A DNA stretch of 31,691 bases from a virus. Position numbers and translations under genes: made by a program. The notes below the pieces were generated by a model, which had not been told where the DNA came from, ran no database searches, and saw only the letters and a list, made by a program, of their open reading frames with translations. Position 1 is the stretch's first letter; every line of letters starts with the position of its first letter. The stretch is from IMG/VR virus record IMGVR_UViG_3300034121_000854, positions 1 through 31,691 of that record; one strand, 5' to 3'. Positions 19,765 to 28,016 of this stretch are shown here, piece after piece.

Positions 19765-20523
19765 TTAGAACTTGATGCAATACAACAGCGCGATGTTCGC
19801 GGGCCGGGTTTCGGTGCCGCCGGTGGCTCCCGTTGTTCGCGCAAGGTCACTTGCTCCGTCCTGTCCGGTTCCGCCAGCTACATTGAACTGTCCATTGCTG
19901 ACAGCGATTTGGTCGGTATAGCTGTGCGTGTGAGCCTTAAACGTATCCTCCTGCTTCTCAGCAAAAGTTCCGCTGTAACTGCTACCGCCGATGGTTTGCG
20001 CGGAGCCGGCGCCGCGAATAAAAATACCGTTAAGATTGGGAAGTGGCAGACGCTTGTTGGCAGCGAAGTCCGTGGCTGCGTCCGCTCCTCGCGTTGAGGC
20101 CGACCCGCCGCTGGTAAGGATTGGCAGAGCGGTATTTGTCCAGTTGCCCCAAAGAACGGCGAACAGCGCCGAGTAATCGGCCGAGGCGTTTGTGGCGCCA
20201 CTGGAAGCGGAGCCGATAGTGTTGCCATTCGCGGCCAACCATCCGGTCGGAGCCGTTGAGCGGGCAAAAGCCTGCACGGCGCCCACTGGCATTAGGGCGT
20301 CGGCCACGGCGGCCAGTAGTTTTGCTGACGTGATTCCACCGTCCTTGACCCGAAACTTCCCTCCGCTGACTTCCAGCGTTGAGTCGTCGGTGTCGTCAGC
20401 AGTAGCGAACGTGATGGCGGCAGTCGGCGACTGGGCGCTGTTGAGTTTGGCGGGTGTAACCGTCTCGCCGGATGTAAAGCCGGATGGATCGTTGTAGCCT
20501 TTGGTGATTGCGATGGTTGCCAT
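19765..20523 (-). CDS. Tail collar-domain protein (receptor-binding candidate)
   Basis: The 252 residues contain a phage tail collar domain. At about 78-100 lies PVGAVQAFARSTAPTGWLAA, followed by NGNTIGS. Then come YSALFAVLWG, LPLPNLNGIFIRGAG and the characteristic end TRPANIALLYCIKF. The N-terminus (ITKGYNDPSGFTSGETVTPA) probably attaches it to the virion. Between the last two motifs is a His-containing loop (FKAHTHSYTDQIAV), likely the variable tip. Collar-domain proteins form the tip of short fibres and bind the host surface. Confidence 0.85.
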   Translation of the reverse strand: MATIAITKGYNDPSGFTSGETVTPAKLNSAQSPTAAITFATADDTDDSTLEVSGGKFRVKDGGITSAKLLAAVADALMPVGAVQAFARSTAPTGWLAANGNTIGSASSGATNASADYSALFAVLWGNWTNTALPILTSGGSASTRGADAATDFAANKRLPLPNLNGIFIRGAGSAQTIGGSSYSGTFAEKQEDTFKAHTHSYTDQIAVSNGQFNVAGGTGQDGASDLARTTGATGGTETRPANIALLYCIKF

Positions 20524-20526
20524 AAG

Positions 20527-22905
20527 TTATGCTGCGTTTCTGGTTTCGGTCGGCGGGTTGCTTGGGCCAGCGGCCTCGATTGAGACGTTGCGGATCTCTG
20601 GGCGCCGCGCCGTGGTCTCAAAGATTAACTCTGCGGCGTGCGCCTTGCGGCGGATCGGCTGCTTGAGCGTGTAATCCTCTCCGACTCCGGTGTCGTTGCT
20701 TTGCCCCGGCACCAAAGTGATCTCGGCGTCGGGGTTGATGAGGTTGGCCTTGACGGTGATGCTGCCGTCATCCGGCAAGACAACATCGGCGAGGCTGCGG
20801 GTGAACCGCTTGCTGCTCATCGTTCCCATGTTGTAGCGGCGGGTCTTGATCGTGCCGACCACTTGGCCGACATTGCTGCCGCTCGGCTCGTCGTCGGTGC
20901 CGTTGTCTTTTTCGTCAAGCAAGTAGAGCTTGCCGGTGCGGCGGACATTGAAGATGCGGCGGACATCGCTGTAGGTGCCAACGATTAGGTTGTCCACGCC
21001 GATGCCGTAGATGTCGCGGCTTTCCCACTGGTCATTGAGGGCCGACCAGGTGACAACCAGATCGTTGCTATCGTCAGGCGAGTCCAGCGTTGGGACGGCG
21101 AGGATGTAGCGGTTATTGTGCCAGATGCCGAAGGCGCGTTGCACCTTGCTCTGGTCGATGCGCTCAAAGAGGTCAGCAACCGGATCACTGAGCGGCTTGG
21201 TGTCGCCACGCAATTTCAAGTCAAGCTGGGTGTCCAAGCGGTAGACACCGGCGTCAGAAAGGAAGAAGACAAAGCGCCCAGCGGTGACGATGCTGTTGCG
21301 GGCCGAGCAGCCGATCTCATCGGTGATCAGTTCCAGCTTGGCAACCGCCGTGTCGATGGCGAAGTCGCTGCCATTGGTCGCGGGGAATTGCGCCAGCGTG
21401 GCCAGCCAGATGCTCTTGCGGCAGAACACTAAGGCGCTGTCTTCCACCCAAGGGTGCACGGCAACCACGAAGTCCCCGCCGCCGGCGCCGGTGCGGAAGC
21501 TGGCCCAGAAAGGATCGTAAAGGTCGGCGTCGAGGTAGTCGGAAATGGCGACCTGGTCACGGCCGTCAGGGATGATGAGGCGGTTCTGGATGTAGCTCGC
21601 CCAGCCGACCGAGCGCATCTTCTTGTAGGTCGGCCCTTCGGCCGGCACACCGGCTTCAGCGCGGACAAAGCTGCCGGTGCCGGTCCAGTAGATTGGGGGT
21701 TTGACGCGGCGCAGGCGCAAGCCAGCAGTTAGGTCGCTGGCCGTGCCGCTCGGAACCTCAATAGTAAATGTGTGGTCGGTCTTGGTGGCGACATCGAACT
21801 CATGCCCGTTCAGGGCGGCCGACGATCCGGCGGTCAGGCGGATGCGGTTGCCCACGATGTAGCCGTGGCTCTTGCTGAAGATGGTGGCAGTAGTTGAGTT
21901 GACCACTGCGCTGACCGGCGTGAGGGTGTGCGTGCCACTTTGGGTGCCGGAGGTGTTGATGGCCGCCCCGCCGCTGGTCGCGCTGATCTGCAACGTGTCG
22001 GTCGCCTTGTTGATGACGTAATACACTGTCCCCGCCGTCACGCCGGTCGGCAAGGCGCCGGTCGTGCTGAAAACCACGGCCATGCCATTCTCCAAATTGT
22101 GGGCAGTTTTCGTGACCACGGCCGGCGAGGCGATGGTCATGGTTGCCGCGCCCGCATTAACATCGGTTCCGCGCCCCACTTCGGCAAACGTGCCGGTCAG
22201 CGCCGCCTCGCGGAGCACATAAAGCCGGTCGTAGGCTTGCACCACCGAGACCGTGTCAGTCGGCTCAATGATCTCATCCGGCGAGCTGGGGTAGCCCACC
22301 GTGACAACGGTGTCGGTCGGCGAGACATTGCGCCAGAGGTAGGCACTATCGGGTCCACACATGACGACGAACTCGTTGGCATTCTCGTAGTTGCGGGAGG
22401 CGAAGACACCGGCGCCGAAGATGCCGCCGCTGTAGGTCGTTTTGACCAGCGGCCCCTTGTTGGCCAGCAGCGTGCCGGTGGCGTTGGCTGTCGGCGTGCC
22501 GGTCATGGTGTAAGTAAAGGTCGTGCCGCTGGGAGAGCTGATCACGAAGTCGCCGTTGTATTTGCTGGCGTCCACGCCGGTCGCCCCACGGATGTTGACT
22601 GTGGGCGTGCCGGTGTAGCCGTGCGCGGCGGCCGTGGTCACGGTGGCGGTCGTCGTGGAGAAGGTGATTGAGGTGATTGCCTTGTCGGCTGCGAGATCGA
22701 AGGAAAGCGTGAGCGGTTCGTCCGCCGTGCTGATGGCATCGGCCAGCCGCTTGGCCCCCTTGCGGGTCTGCGCAGTGCCACGCTCTAGGCGCATGTTGAC
22801 GCTGTCTTGCAGCATGCCGGCGGGCAAGGTCAGCGGGTTCAGCCGCGAGGCAAAGCCCACGAAACCCATGTCGCCGTCGCGCTGGACTGGTGATTCTAAA
22901 GCCAT
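20527..22905 (-). CDS. Large tail protein, nozzle-like candidate (792 aa)
   Basis: The N-terminus (GFVGFASRLNPLTLPAGMLQ, DSVNMRLERGTAQTRKG) is typical of large podovirus tail proteins that describe an N-terminal strand followed by a beta propeller. Three insertions resemble FCCH-like beta modules: VTTAAAHGYTGTPTVNIRGA (about 90), VTKTAHNLENGMAVVFSTTG (about 265) and FSKSHGYIVGNRIRLTAG (about 345). The later part (VHPWVEDSALVFCRKSIWLA, then RFVFFLSDAGVYRLDT) looks like propeller repeats. By size and position it is the T7 gp12-like nozzle equivalent. No enzymatic motif is seen. Confidence 0.65.
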   Translation of the reverse strand: MALESPVQRDGDMGFVGFASRLNPLTLPAGMLQDSVNMRLERGTAQTRKGAKRLADAISTADEPLTLSFDLAADKAITSITFSTTTATVTTAAAHGYTGTPTVNIRGATGVDASKYNGDFVISSPSGTTFTYTMTGTPTANATGTLLANKGPLVKTTYSGGIFGAGVFASRNYENANEFVVMCGPDSAYLWRNVSPTDTVVTVGYPSSPDEIIEPTDTVSVVQAYDRLYVLREAALTGTFAEVGRGTDVNAGAATMTIASPAVVTKTAHNLENGMAVVFSTTGALPTGVTAGTVYYVINKATDTLQISATSGGAAINTSGTQSGTHTLTPVSAVVNSTTATIFSKSHGYIVGNRIRLTAGSSAALNGHEFDVATKTDHTFTIEVPSGTASDLTAGLRLRRVKPPIYWTGTGSFVRAEAGVPAEGPTYKKMRSVGWASYIQNRLIIPDGRDQVAISDYLDADLYDPFWASFRTGAGGGDFVVAVHPWVEDSALVFCRKSIWLATLAQFPATNGSDFAIDTAVAKLELITDEIGCSARNSIVTAGRFVFFLSDAGVYRLDTQLDLKLRGDTKPLSDPVADLFERIDQSKVQRAFGIWHNNRYILAVPTLDSPDDSNDLVVTWSALNDQWESRDIYGIGVDNLIVGTYSDVRRIFNVRRTGKLYLLDEKDNGTDDEPSGSNVGQVVGTIKTRRYNMGTMSSKRFTRSLADVVLPDDGSITVKANLINPDAEITLVPGQSNDTGVGEDYTLKQPIRRKAHAAELIFETTARRPEIRNVSIEAAGPSNPPTETRNAA

Positions 22906-23492
22906 TAGTTCAGCGCCGCCTTTAGTTTGCTGCGAAATCTTGCCGCGTCACCGGGGGAAATGTCCGTCTTCCTGCTCGGCGAAACCTGCTGGTGCGTCAC
23001 AACCATCGACATCGGGATGCCCCACTTGCGCAGGCGCGGGGCCAGATACTCAATGGCGCTGGCCATGGCATCGTCGCCGAGCGGGTAGTCGTAGGTGTTG
23101 CCCTCCCAGGCGAGCCCGAGGGACCAAGAGTTAAGGTCGCCGCGCCCCATCCAGTTGCTTTTGCCAGCATGCCAAGCGCGCTCGCTGTCGTTGCAGAACA
23201 CGGTGCGGCGGCCGTCGCGGGCGATGAGAACGTGGTAGGACACTTTAGATGCCGGGTTGGCGATCCACTCGCAGCCCCCGCGATAGCTGCCGTCGCTGTG
23301 ATGTAGCACTACCGCCTCCGGCCGAATCGCGTTGCTGCTCTTGTTCGGCGTGTGGACCCTGCGCTCGTCGTAGGTGGTCTTGGGCGGCTCGACGGTGAAG
23401 CTCGGACTGGATACGGAGACAGAGTTCGGCGAGGCCGGCGCTAGGGAAGCGGCGGACTTGCTGCCAAATAGTCTCTTGATCCACGTCCACAT
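22905..23492 (-). CDS. N-acetylmuramoyl-L-alanine amidase endolysin
   Basis: The 195-residue endolysin has an Amidase_2 (T7 lysozyme-like) domain from about 45. It cuts the amide bond between muramic acid and the stem peptide. Zinc ligands are likely His64 (VVLHHSDGSY), His167 (MVVTHQQV) and Asp177 (RKTDISPGD). Tyr86 (SYHVLIARDG) and Lys175 correspond to the catalytic pair. SERAWHAGKSNW (103-114) is another family block. The N-terminal 40 residues are a Ser/Pro-rich linker after MWTWIKRLFG; they might help membrane association, but no clear signal-anchor is present. The gene follows two holin-like genes and a small lipoprotein. Confidence 0.92.
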   Translation of the reverse strand: MWTWIKRLFGSKSAASLAPASPNSVSVSSPSFTVEPPKTTYDERRVHTPNKSSNAIRPEAVVLHHSDGSYRGGCEWIANPASKVSYHVLIARDGRRTVFCNDSERAWHAGKSNWMGRGDLNSWSLGLAWEGNTYDYPLGDDAMASAIEYLAPRLRKWGIPMSMVVTHQQVSPSRKTDISPGDAARFRSKLKAALN

Positions 23493-23495
23493 TGG

Positions 23496-23642
23496 TTACT
23501 TTTTGTATCCGTCCGTTTTTGGCTGGGTGTAGGTCACGGTGGCTTGTTGTTTTAGAAAATCGTAGCCCACCGTCACGCAGCCAGGCAGCAGCAGGTAGGC
23601 GGCGAAGACCAAGGCAGCGGCAACGAATTTAGCCGCGAGCAT
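23496..23642 (-). CDS. Small outer-membrane lipoprotein, spanin-like (48 aa)
   Basis: This short gene has a lipoprotein signal peptide: MLAAKFVAAALVFAAYLLLP, then GC, with lipobox LLPGC and Cys22. The mature part is only 27 residues (VTVGYDFLKQQATVTYTQ, then PKTDGYKK). It overlaps the holin-like gene upstream by 14 nt and ends 3 nt before the amidase start. Small lipoproteins beside the endolysin are usually o-spanins (Rz1-type) that fuse inner and outer membranes. No i-spanin partner is visible, so this could be an unusual one-component system or a different lysis aid. Confidence 0.65.
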   Translation of the reverse strand: MLAAKFVAAALVFAAYLLLPGCVTVGYDFLKQQATVTYTQPKTDGYKK

Positions 23643-23802
23643 TGTTATCTTTGGCCATCACAAGTCCCCAGGCGGCGGCCAACGAAGCGGCGATGAGGCC
23701 GATGTCGGGGAGGCTGCCGGTGGAGAGAAATTCCTTTGCGCCGGTGGCGATTGCGATGATGGCGGTTAGCGCGCCGAGTGTAGTTGTTTTCCAGTTGTTC
23801 AT
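23629..23802 (-). CDS. Holin-like or antiholin-like membrane protein (57 aa)
   Basis: The start at ATG 23802 (MNNWKTTTLGALTAIIAIAT) is preferred over an in-frame ATG at 23835 inside the previous gene. Two hydrophobic segments are visible: LGALTAIIAIATGA and IGLIAASLAAAWGLVMA. A short GSLPD turn separates them. The C-terminus (KDNNARG) is hydrophilic. Two-helix proteins of this size in the lysis cassette are typical of class II holins. Confidence 0.7.
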   Translation of the reverse strand: MNNWKTTTLGALTAIIAIATGAKEFLSTGSLPDIGLIAASLAAAWGLVMAKDNNARG

Positions 23803-23807
23803 AGGTT

Positions 23808-23999
23808 TTATTTCTTTCGCTGATAGTCCCTCCAAACGGAGAGCAAAGTCACAACGCCAATGGCGAGGCCAAGGATTAGCCCGCTGATGCGTAGGTAGAG
23901 TTCAAACTGGGCCATGAAGCTGACGGCGACTGATCCGGTGGTGGCCAGCGTGCCCAGAAGACCCTTTTCAATCGTCGAAACGTGCGATTCGTAGCTCAT
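23808..23999 (-). CDS. Holin-like membrane protein (63 aa)
   Basis: After a short N-terminus (MSYESHVSTIEKG) come two hydrophobic helices, LLGTLATTGSVAVSFMA and ISGLILGLAIGVVTLLSV. A basic cytoplasmic-type tail follows (WRDYQRKK). The ATG overlaps the stop of the upstream fibre-like gene as ATGA. With the following 57-residue protein it may form a holin/antiholin pair that times lysis by the amidase. Confidence 0.75.
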   Translation of the reverse strand: MSYESHVSTIEKGLLGTLATTGSVAVSFMAQFELYLRISGLILGLAIGVVTLLSVWRDYQRKK

Positions 24000-24832
24000 G
24001 GGAGTTCCAGTCCTTGGCCAAGGGTGTTTTTATAAAGTGTACGGAGAGCGGACACGTTGACGGTCCAATCGGAAAAGATTGCGGTGAAGGCGATGTTGCC
24101 AATGACCGCAAAGCTGGTGTTCCCGCGTCCATTGCCGATATTGAGTGTTTCTAACGACTGGGTCATCGCCTCATTACCAACTTGCGCGGCATTGGAACCG
24201 TTGGCGATTAACGTGGTGTCCTGCCAAAGTTTATTTCCTTGGGCATTGCTGTTTGCAACTTCGTTGTTTTCCCTTTGAGTTGTCCAAGCTCTGTAATTTG
24301 CAGACAAGGCTGGCGAGGTAAATACAGCATAATTTACTGCGCCTACTCTGGTTGGTCCTCGCACAACGGTTGTGTTGTTAAAGTTCACGGATGCGTATCC
24401 GTTGTTTCCAAGGGCGCGACTACCCAACAAAAATTGCTCTGCCGAGAATGTGGTGCTTATGTTTGAAATGCTGAAAACGGTGCTGTTTGAGCGGATGTCG
24501 TATCCACCCTCTGTTGACCAAGGCACGGTAATGTTTCTGTCTCGTCCAACGCTTGAGCTTGTGGCAAACGTCATGCCGTCCGCCCCGCGCACTGGCGTAT
24601 TAACCATTGTCCCATTGAAAGCTCCCAGCCCACCCAGCGAGAACATCGTGTCGCCCGTCGCAGCATTCTGCGAAGACCTCAACGGCCAACAGACCATGTT
24701 GTTCCACAAGCCAAGCGCGTTGATTCCGGCAGCAAAGTCGCGGATCTGCTTACGAGGCGCTTCGGCGGAAATGTTGCACAGGTTGAGATACCCCTGCACA
24801 TCAAGCTCCCACTTGTTAGAACTTCGCACCAT
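23996..24832 (-). CDS. Tail-associated beta-rich protein (278 aa)
   Basis: The start at ATG 24832 lies 1 nt after the upstream stop (TGACATG). After an N-terminal helix-rich part (WELDVQGYLNLCNISAEAPR, KQIRDFAAGINALGLW), the protein is rich in Asn, Thr and Gly with a beta pattern (MVNTPVRGADGMTFATSS, NNGYASVNFNNTTVVRG). This is compatible with a LamG/concanavalin-like lectin fold, as in carbohydrate-binding tail proteins. No catalytic residues are visible. It sits between the fibre-like genes and the lysis cassette and probably binds cell-surface glycans; that is inference. Confidence 0.55.
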   Translation of the reverse strand: MVRSSNKWELDVQGYLNLCNISAEAPRKQIRDFAAGINALGLWNNMVCWPLRSSQNAATGDTMFSLGGLGAFNGTMVNTPVRGADGMTFATSSSVGRDRNITVPWSTEGGYDIRSNSTVFSISNISTTFSAEQFLLGSRALGNNGYASVNFNNTTVVRGPTRVGAVNYAVFTSPALSANYRAWTTQRENNEVANSNAQGNKLWQDTTLIANGSNAAQVGNEAMTQSLETLNIGNGRGNTSFAVIGNIAFTAIFSDWTVNVSALRTLYKNTLGQGLELP

Positions 24833-24833
24833 G

Positions 24834-25217
24834 TCAGATGCTTTCGACTTGCTGCCATGCCGCGAGCAGGCCGTCCCGCAATTCGGTGGGCAGGGCTTCG
24901 CTGCTGAATACAACGGAGCGTGATCCTGCTTCGGCGTGGGCCGTGATGGCAGCGGACAGCTTGGCGCGGCTTGCGGTGGCGACCTGTGACTCCATGCCTT
25001 CGGCGTCCACTTGCGTCTCGTAGTCCGAGTGTGTGCCGTCTGGCTCGATGAAGACTTGGCCGACCGACTCGCCTTCGACGAGTTGCGCTTGCAGCCATGC
25101 CAGAAGCGCCTGCGCGGTTAGGGCCAACGGCCCGTCAAGCGGGATGGCGGCGGTGGTGGCGTATGCGCCAGCGTTGCTGTAGCGGGTCAGGGTGTTGTTG
25201 GAGAGGAGGAGTTTCAT
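24834..25217 (-). CDS. Late protein, fibre-associated candidate (127 aa)
   Basis: The gene starts 2 nt after the previous stop (TAACAATG). The protein has a short strand-like N-terminus (MKLLLSNNTLTRYSNAGAYA), helices (LALTAQALLAWLQAQLVEGE), an acidic beta part (VGQVFIEPDGTHSDYETQ) and a helical end (ELRDGLLAAWQQVESI). No family is recognised. By position between two fibre-like genes it could be an assembly chaperone or accessory subunit. Confidence 0.55.
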   Translation of the reverse strand: MKLLLSNNTLTRYSNAGAYATTAAIPLDGPLALTAQALLAWLQAQLVEGESVGQVFIEPDGTHSDYETQVDAEGMESQVATASRAKLSAAITAHAEAGSRSVVFSSEALPTELRDGLLAAWQQVESI

Positions 25218-25219
25218 TG

Positions 25220-26758
25220 TTAATCGTATTCCACGCCCCACCATTCGACGCTGTTTTGCATATTTGCTGAGTTGTCCGCCGCGTTAGTACTGTTTTCCAT
25301 GCCGTAGTCGACGTGAACAAAACCTGCCGATGATCCATTGGTCGGCCCACCCGTTATCGTGGCCGATGGCACGTTGGTGGAGTTCCTATAAAGTTCCACA
25401 GTCCCGTTTGTTAAGTGCCTTACTGCAAAAAGAGTGTTGTAAGCATAAACAATACTTCCATAATTGAACGAAACCCAAGGACCATTGGTTGCGGTGGTCC
25501 CGTTGTGCGCTATCAATCGGGCTTCCATATTAGCGGCTCCGCGAAATTCTATACCAACCGCCCTGTTGGTAGGATAGTTTGCTATGCCCTCTGTGGTTCC
25601 GGTTTGAGTTACAACAAAACGGCATATGGCATTTGTTCTTGCCCATATTTCGGCGTAAACAAATGCCGTAAACGTGGAACTCCAAGCAAGAAGGGCACTG
25701 TCATTATATCCGCGATCCAACCTTCCCAACCGCACGCCAGATGCGCTGCTGGCATTGGTGGCCAAATTGACCGTCCAGCGAGATCCTGTTGCAACAAAAG
25801 ATGCTGTGCCGCCGTTTGTTGCCTTTGTTGGCATCCAGTCTGCCGCCGTTTGGTAATAAAAATTCCCGTTTAGAAATTGGCCGAATTTCGGCAGATACCG
25901 CGCATCCCCCAAATCCCGCGTCATCAAGCTCGACCCACTGCTCGCCGTCTGCGAAGGCGCAGTGTTCGCCGTCCCTCCCAGCGCGACATCCGTCAGATCG
26001 CCGCGATTTGCTACGGAGACGTTTGTGGGTCCGGTGGCGATGAGGGTGGCGGATTCATTAGGCGAGAGCGTTAAGTTTTGCGCGCCGTCAATCGTGATAC
26101 CGCCCACGTTGGAAATGGTCACGGCATTGGTCGCTTGGTTTACGAGGTAGTAAAACGCACCCAAGACGCCGTTGGTCACACTGCTGATCGCGTTGTTGTT
26201 GGTCAGGCGGATGACGTTGGCGTTGCTTGGCAGTGTTAGCCGTCCGTTCGTAGCTGCGGCGGTTTGCGTGGCGTCCAGAGCCCATGTTGAGGGCGTGGTG
26301 GTGGTGAAGGAGCCGACTGAGAGGGAGCCGTTGACCGTGACGTTGGTTGAAAATGTGGCGGGGCCAGTGCCAACTAAAGATCCGTTGACGTTTACGTTAG
26401 TAGAAAAGGTCGCTGGCGGGACTACCGAAAAACCTGTGGGGCCTGCTGCAAATACTGACTCACCTTTGGACACCCCATAAAGAAACCCTACCACAGAAAC
26501 CAAACCCGTGTTGCTTGCTCCAATCCGTATCGCCGGATTGGTGAAGGAGCCGCTTGCCGTAGTTGCAACACGGTTAAAGGTCACATCATTGGTCGTGCCA
26601 AGGCTGAGTGCCGTAGCAGCCGCCGCCGCATTGGTCGCCGTAAGCACCGCCCGCCCTGTCGCCGTGGAGTCCACGATATTCGCCGAGGTCGGCGGGTTGT
26701 CGATCTGGCCGTAGGCAGTGCCAGCGGCCAGCAGTAGAATGGTGAGCAGACGGTTCAT
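25220..26758 (-). CDS. Tail-fibre-like protein with an N-terminal signal peptide (512 aa)
   Basis: AAGGAA 8 nt before ATG 26758 supports this start. It begins with a Sec-type signal peptide (MNRLLTILLLAAGTAYG, likely cleavage before Gln18), which is odd for a virion protein. Then comes a beta-repeat, Ala/Thr/Asn-rich region of the kind found in fibres (NAAAAATALSLGTTNDVTFN). It includes an 18-residue tandem repeat (PATFSTNVNVNGSL type) at about 108-142. The middle part (SVTNGVLGAFYYLVNQATNA) resembles a trimeric fibre shaft. The C-terminal 200 residues (NGNFYYQTAADW to EWWGVEYD) look like a globular lectin-like head. It is probably an adsorption protein, or a secreted decoy. Confidence 0.65.
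   Translation of the reverse strand: MNRLLTILLLAAGTAYGQIDNPPTSANIVDSTATGRAVLTATNAAAAATALSLGTTNDVTFNRVATTASGSFTNPAIRIGASNTGLVSVVGFLYGVSKGESVFAAGPTGFSVVPPATFSTNVNVNGSLVGTGPATFSTNVTVNGSLSVGSFTTTTPSTWALDATQTAAATNGRLTLPSNANVIRLTNNNAISSVTNGVLGAFYYLVNQATNAVTISNVGGITIDGAQNLTLSPNESATLIATGPTNVSVANRGDLTDVALGGTANTAPSQTASSGSSLMTRDLGDARYLPKFGQFLNGNFYYQTAADWMPTKATNGGTASFVATGSRWTVNLATNASSASGVRLGRLDRGYNDSALLAWSSTFTAFVYAEIWARTNAICRFVVTQTGTTEGIANYPTNRAVGIEFRGAANMEARLIAHNGTTATNGPWVSFNYGSIVYAYNTLFAVRHLTNGTVELYRNSTNVPSATITGGPTNGSSAGFVHVDYGMENSTNAADNSANMQNSVEWWGVEYD
26328..26435. repeat. 54-bp tandem repeat in the fibre-like gene
   Basis: CCGTTGAC recurs at 26328 and 26382, part of two imperfect 54-bp copies. They encode the 18-residue unit PATFSTNV-N/T-VNGSL. 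The period is a multiple of three, so it reflects protein repetition, in contrast to the 22-bp iterons. Slippage or recombination here could change fibre length. Confidence 0.6.
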
Positions 26759-26759
26759 G

Positions 26760-27074
26760 TTAGATTCCTTGCTTGGCGACATACGCTTTGCTGGCGCTAC
26801 TGCAACGCAGACGGACCTCTTGCGAGGGAACCCACGCAGAATTGAAGGTCACGCTGCCGCCGGGCTGCACCACAATGCTGTCGGAGGCACCTGCATCAGC
26901 GCCGAAGTTAATGCTCATCACGGTGTCGCTGACGTTCTGAAATACAAAGTAAGTGCGCGACTCGTTGGCGACCATGACGATGTGACCGCCGGATGGCGCA
27001 GCGCCCGAGGTGGTGCTGCTGTGGTCAAGGACGTTGCCGGTTGAGGGTTTAGTTTTTACGTTAGGGAATCCCAT
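26760..27074 (-). CDS. Small virion-type beta protein (104 aa)
   Basis: The start at ATG 27074 is preferred because the longer frame overlaps the upstream gene. The product begins MGFPNVKTKPSTGNVL and contains RTYFVFQNVSDTVMSINFGA, then DSIVVQPGGSVTFNSAWV and VRLRCSSASKAYVAKQ. This beta pattern is common in small accessory virion proteins located near portal and neck genes. There is no Shine-Dalgarno; the 19-nt gap is CA-rich. The stop is 1 nt before the next ATG. Confidence 0.65.
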   Translation of the reverse strand: MGFPNVKTKPSTGNVLDHSSTTSGAAPSGGHIVMVANESRTYFVFQNVSDTVMSINFGADAGASDSIVVQPGGSVTFNSAWVPSQEVRLRCSSASKAYVAKQGI

Positions 27075-27093
27075 AATTTTGTTTGTTTGAGGG

Positions 27094-27741
27094 TTAGTAA
27101 GGTGAAGTCTGCGCGGTCCACCTGCGGACCTGCTTTTGCTGGAATGTGAATTTCTCGGTCTCCTTGACGAGTGACAACTCGGCGCGTCCATACATGACCT
27201 GCGCTTTGTCTAGCTGTCCGTCTTCGGTCAAGAGGTCGCCGGTCAAAGAGAACTTGAGGTAGTCAGCAAGGATCTGCGGGACGGTCTGGTCAAGGGCCGT
27301 GGCGAGGACGGGCGAAACAACAAGGCCGTTGGGGTCGCGGGGCTCGGCCGCCGGGGTCAGCCGGAAGCGGACATAGACGGTGTCAGGGCAGTCGCTCGGC
27401 AGGCGGATCTTGTCGAGGTCCAAGCTGAAGGTGATTTCTCTCGGCGCGGCGTGCGTGTGGGGGTTGTCTTGGTAGACGGCAAACACGTCCCCGATCTCGG
27501 TCTCGCCGGCCTGCGCTAGGTCCAAGTAAATGTCCTCATCCACCCCGGTCTGGGTGGCGCGTTCTTCGGTGCGCGTTAGGTCGGGCCAATCGTAGAACTC
27601 CCAGGCATCGCGGAGGTGCATGCCGAGGTTGTCCACCATGATCGTCTTGGTGGTTGTTGGCAGGTTGTCGATGCTGCTGCCGTCCAAGCCGGCGCGGCTG
27701 GCGGCGTTGGCGATAATGCTGGAGACGGTGGCGGTTTTCAT
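27094..27741 (-). CDS. Head-tail adaptor-like protein (215 aa)
   Basis: The protein is 215 residues long: a helical N-terminal half (VSSIIANAASRAGLDGSSID, then DNLGMHLRDAWEFYDWPDLT), a beta middle and a helical end (PQILADYLKFSLTGDLL, then QLDKAQVMYGRAELSLVKE). The helical-beta-helical layout and position downstream of the portal agree with T7 gp11-like or related adaptor proteins that link portal to nozzle. I see no sequence signature that proves it. The ATG overlaps the upstream gene's stop as ATGA. Confidence 0.6.
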   Translation of the reverse strand: MKTATVSSIIANAASRAGLDGSSIDNLPTTTKTIMVDNLGMHLRDAWEFYDWPDLTRTEERATQTGVDEDIYLDLAQAGETEIGDVFAVYQDNPHTHAAPREITFSLDLDKIRLPSDCPDTVYVRFRLTPAAEPRDPNGLVVSPVLATALDQTVPQILADYLKFSLTGDLLTEDGQLDKAQVMYGRAELSLVKETEKFTFQQKQVRRWTAQTSPY

Positions 27742-28016
27742 GCGGCCTCCTTGATGACGATGATCTGCGCGGCCTTGCCGGCGAAGGTGTAGTCGCTGTC
27801 GCGGCTGACATTGCCAGCGGATGACCGGACGTAGACGCCGGCGGCGTGGCGGCTGTAGAGCGGGATGCCGGAGCCAGCCAAGACGCGCCAGGCCGAGCCA
27901 ACAGGCGCCGAGCCGTCAAGCGGGAGGTCAGCATAGGTGCCTACCTCGCGGGCCAGCGGCGCGGAGGCCGAGGGTGCGCTAGGAGCAAAGCCTCCGGTTA
28001 GAGCGTTGTAGGTCAT
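27738..28016 (-). CDS. Small virion-associated beta protein (92 aa)
   Basis: The product is Ala/Ser/Pro-rich at the N-terminus (APSAPSASAPLAREVGTYAD). A compact beta fold follows (LPLDGSAPVGSAWRVLAGSG, then GVYVRSSAGNVSRDSDYTF). The LPL...G..Y sequence resembles short decoration or fibre-anchor domains. The stop overlaps the following start as ATGA, and the ATG overlaps the previous TAA. Function unknown. Confidence 0.6.
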   Translation of the reverse strand: MTYNALTGGFAPSAPSASAPLAREVGTYADLPLDGSAPVGSAWRVLAGSGIPLYSRHAAGVYVRSSAGNVSRDSDYTFAGKAAQIIVIKEAA

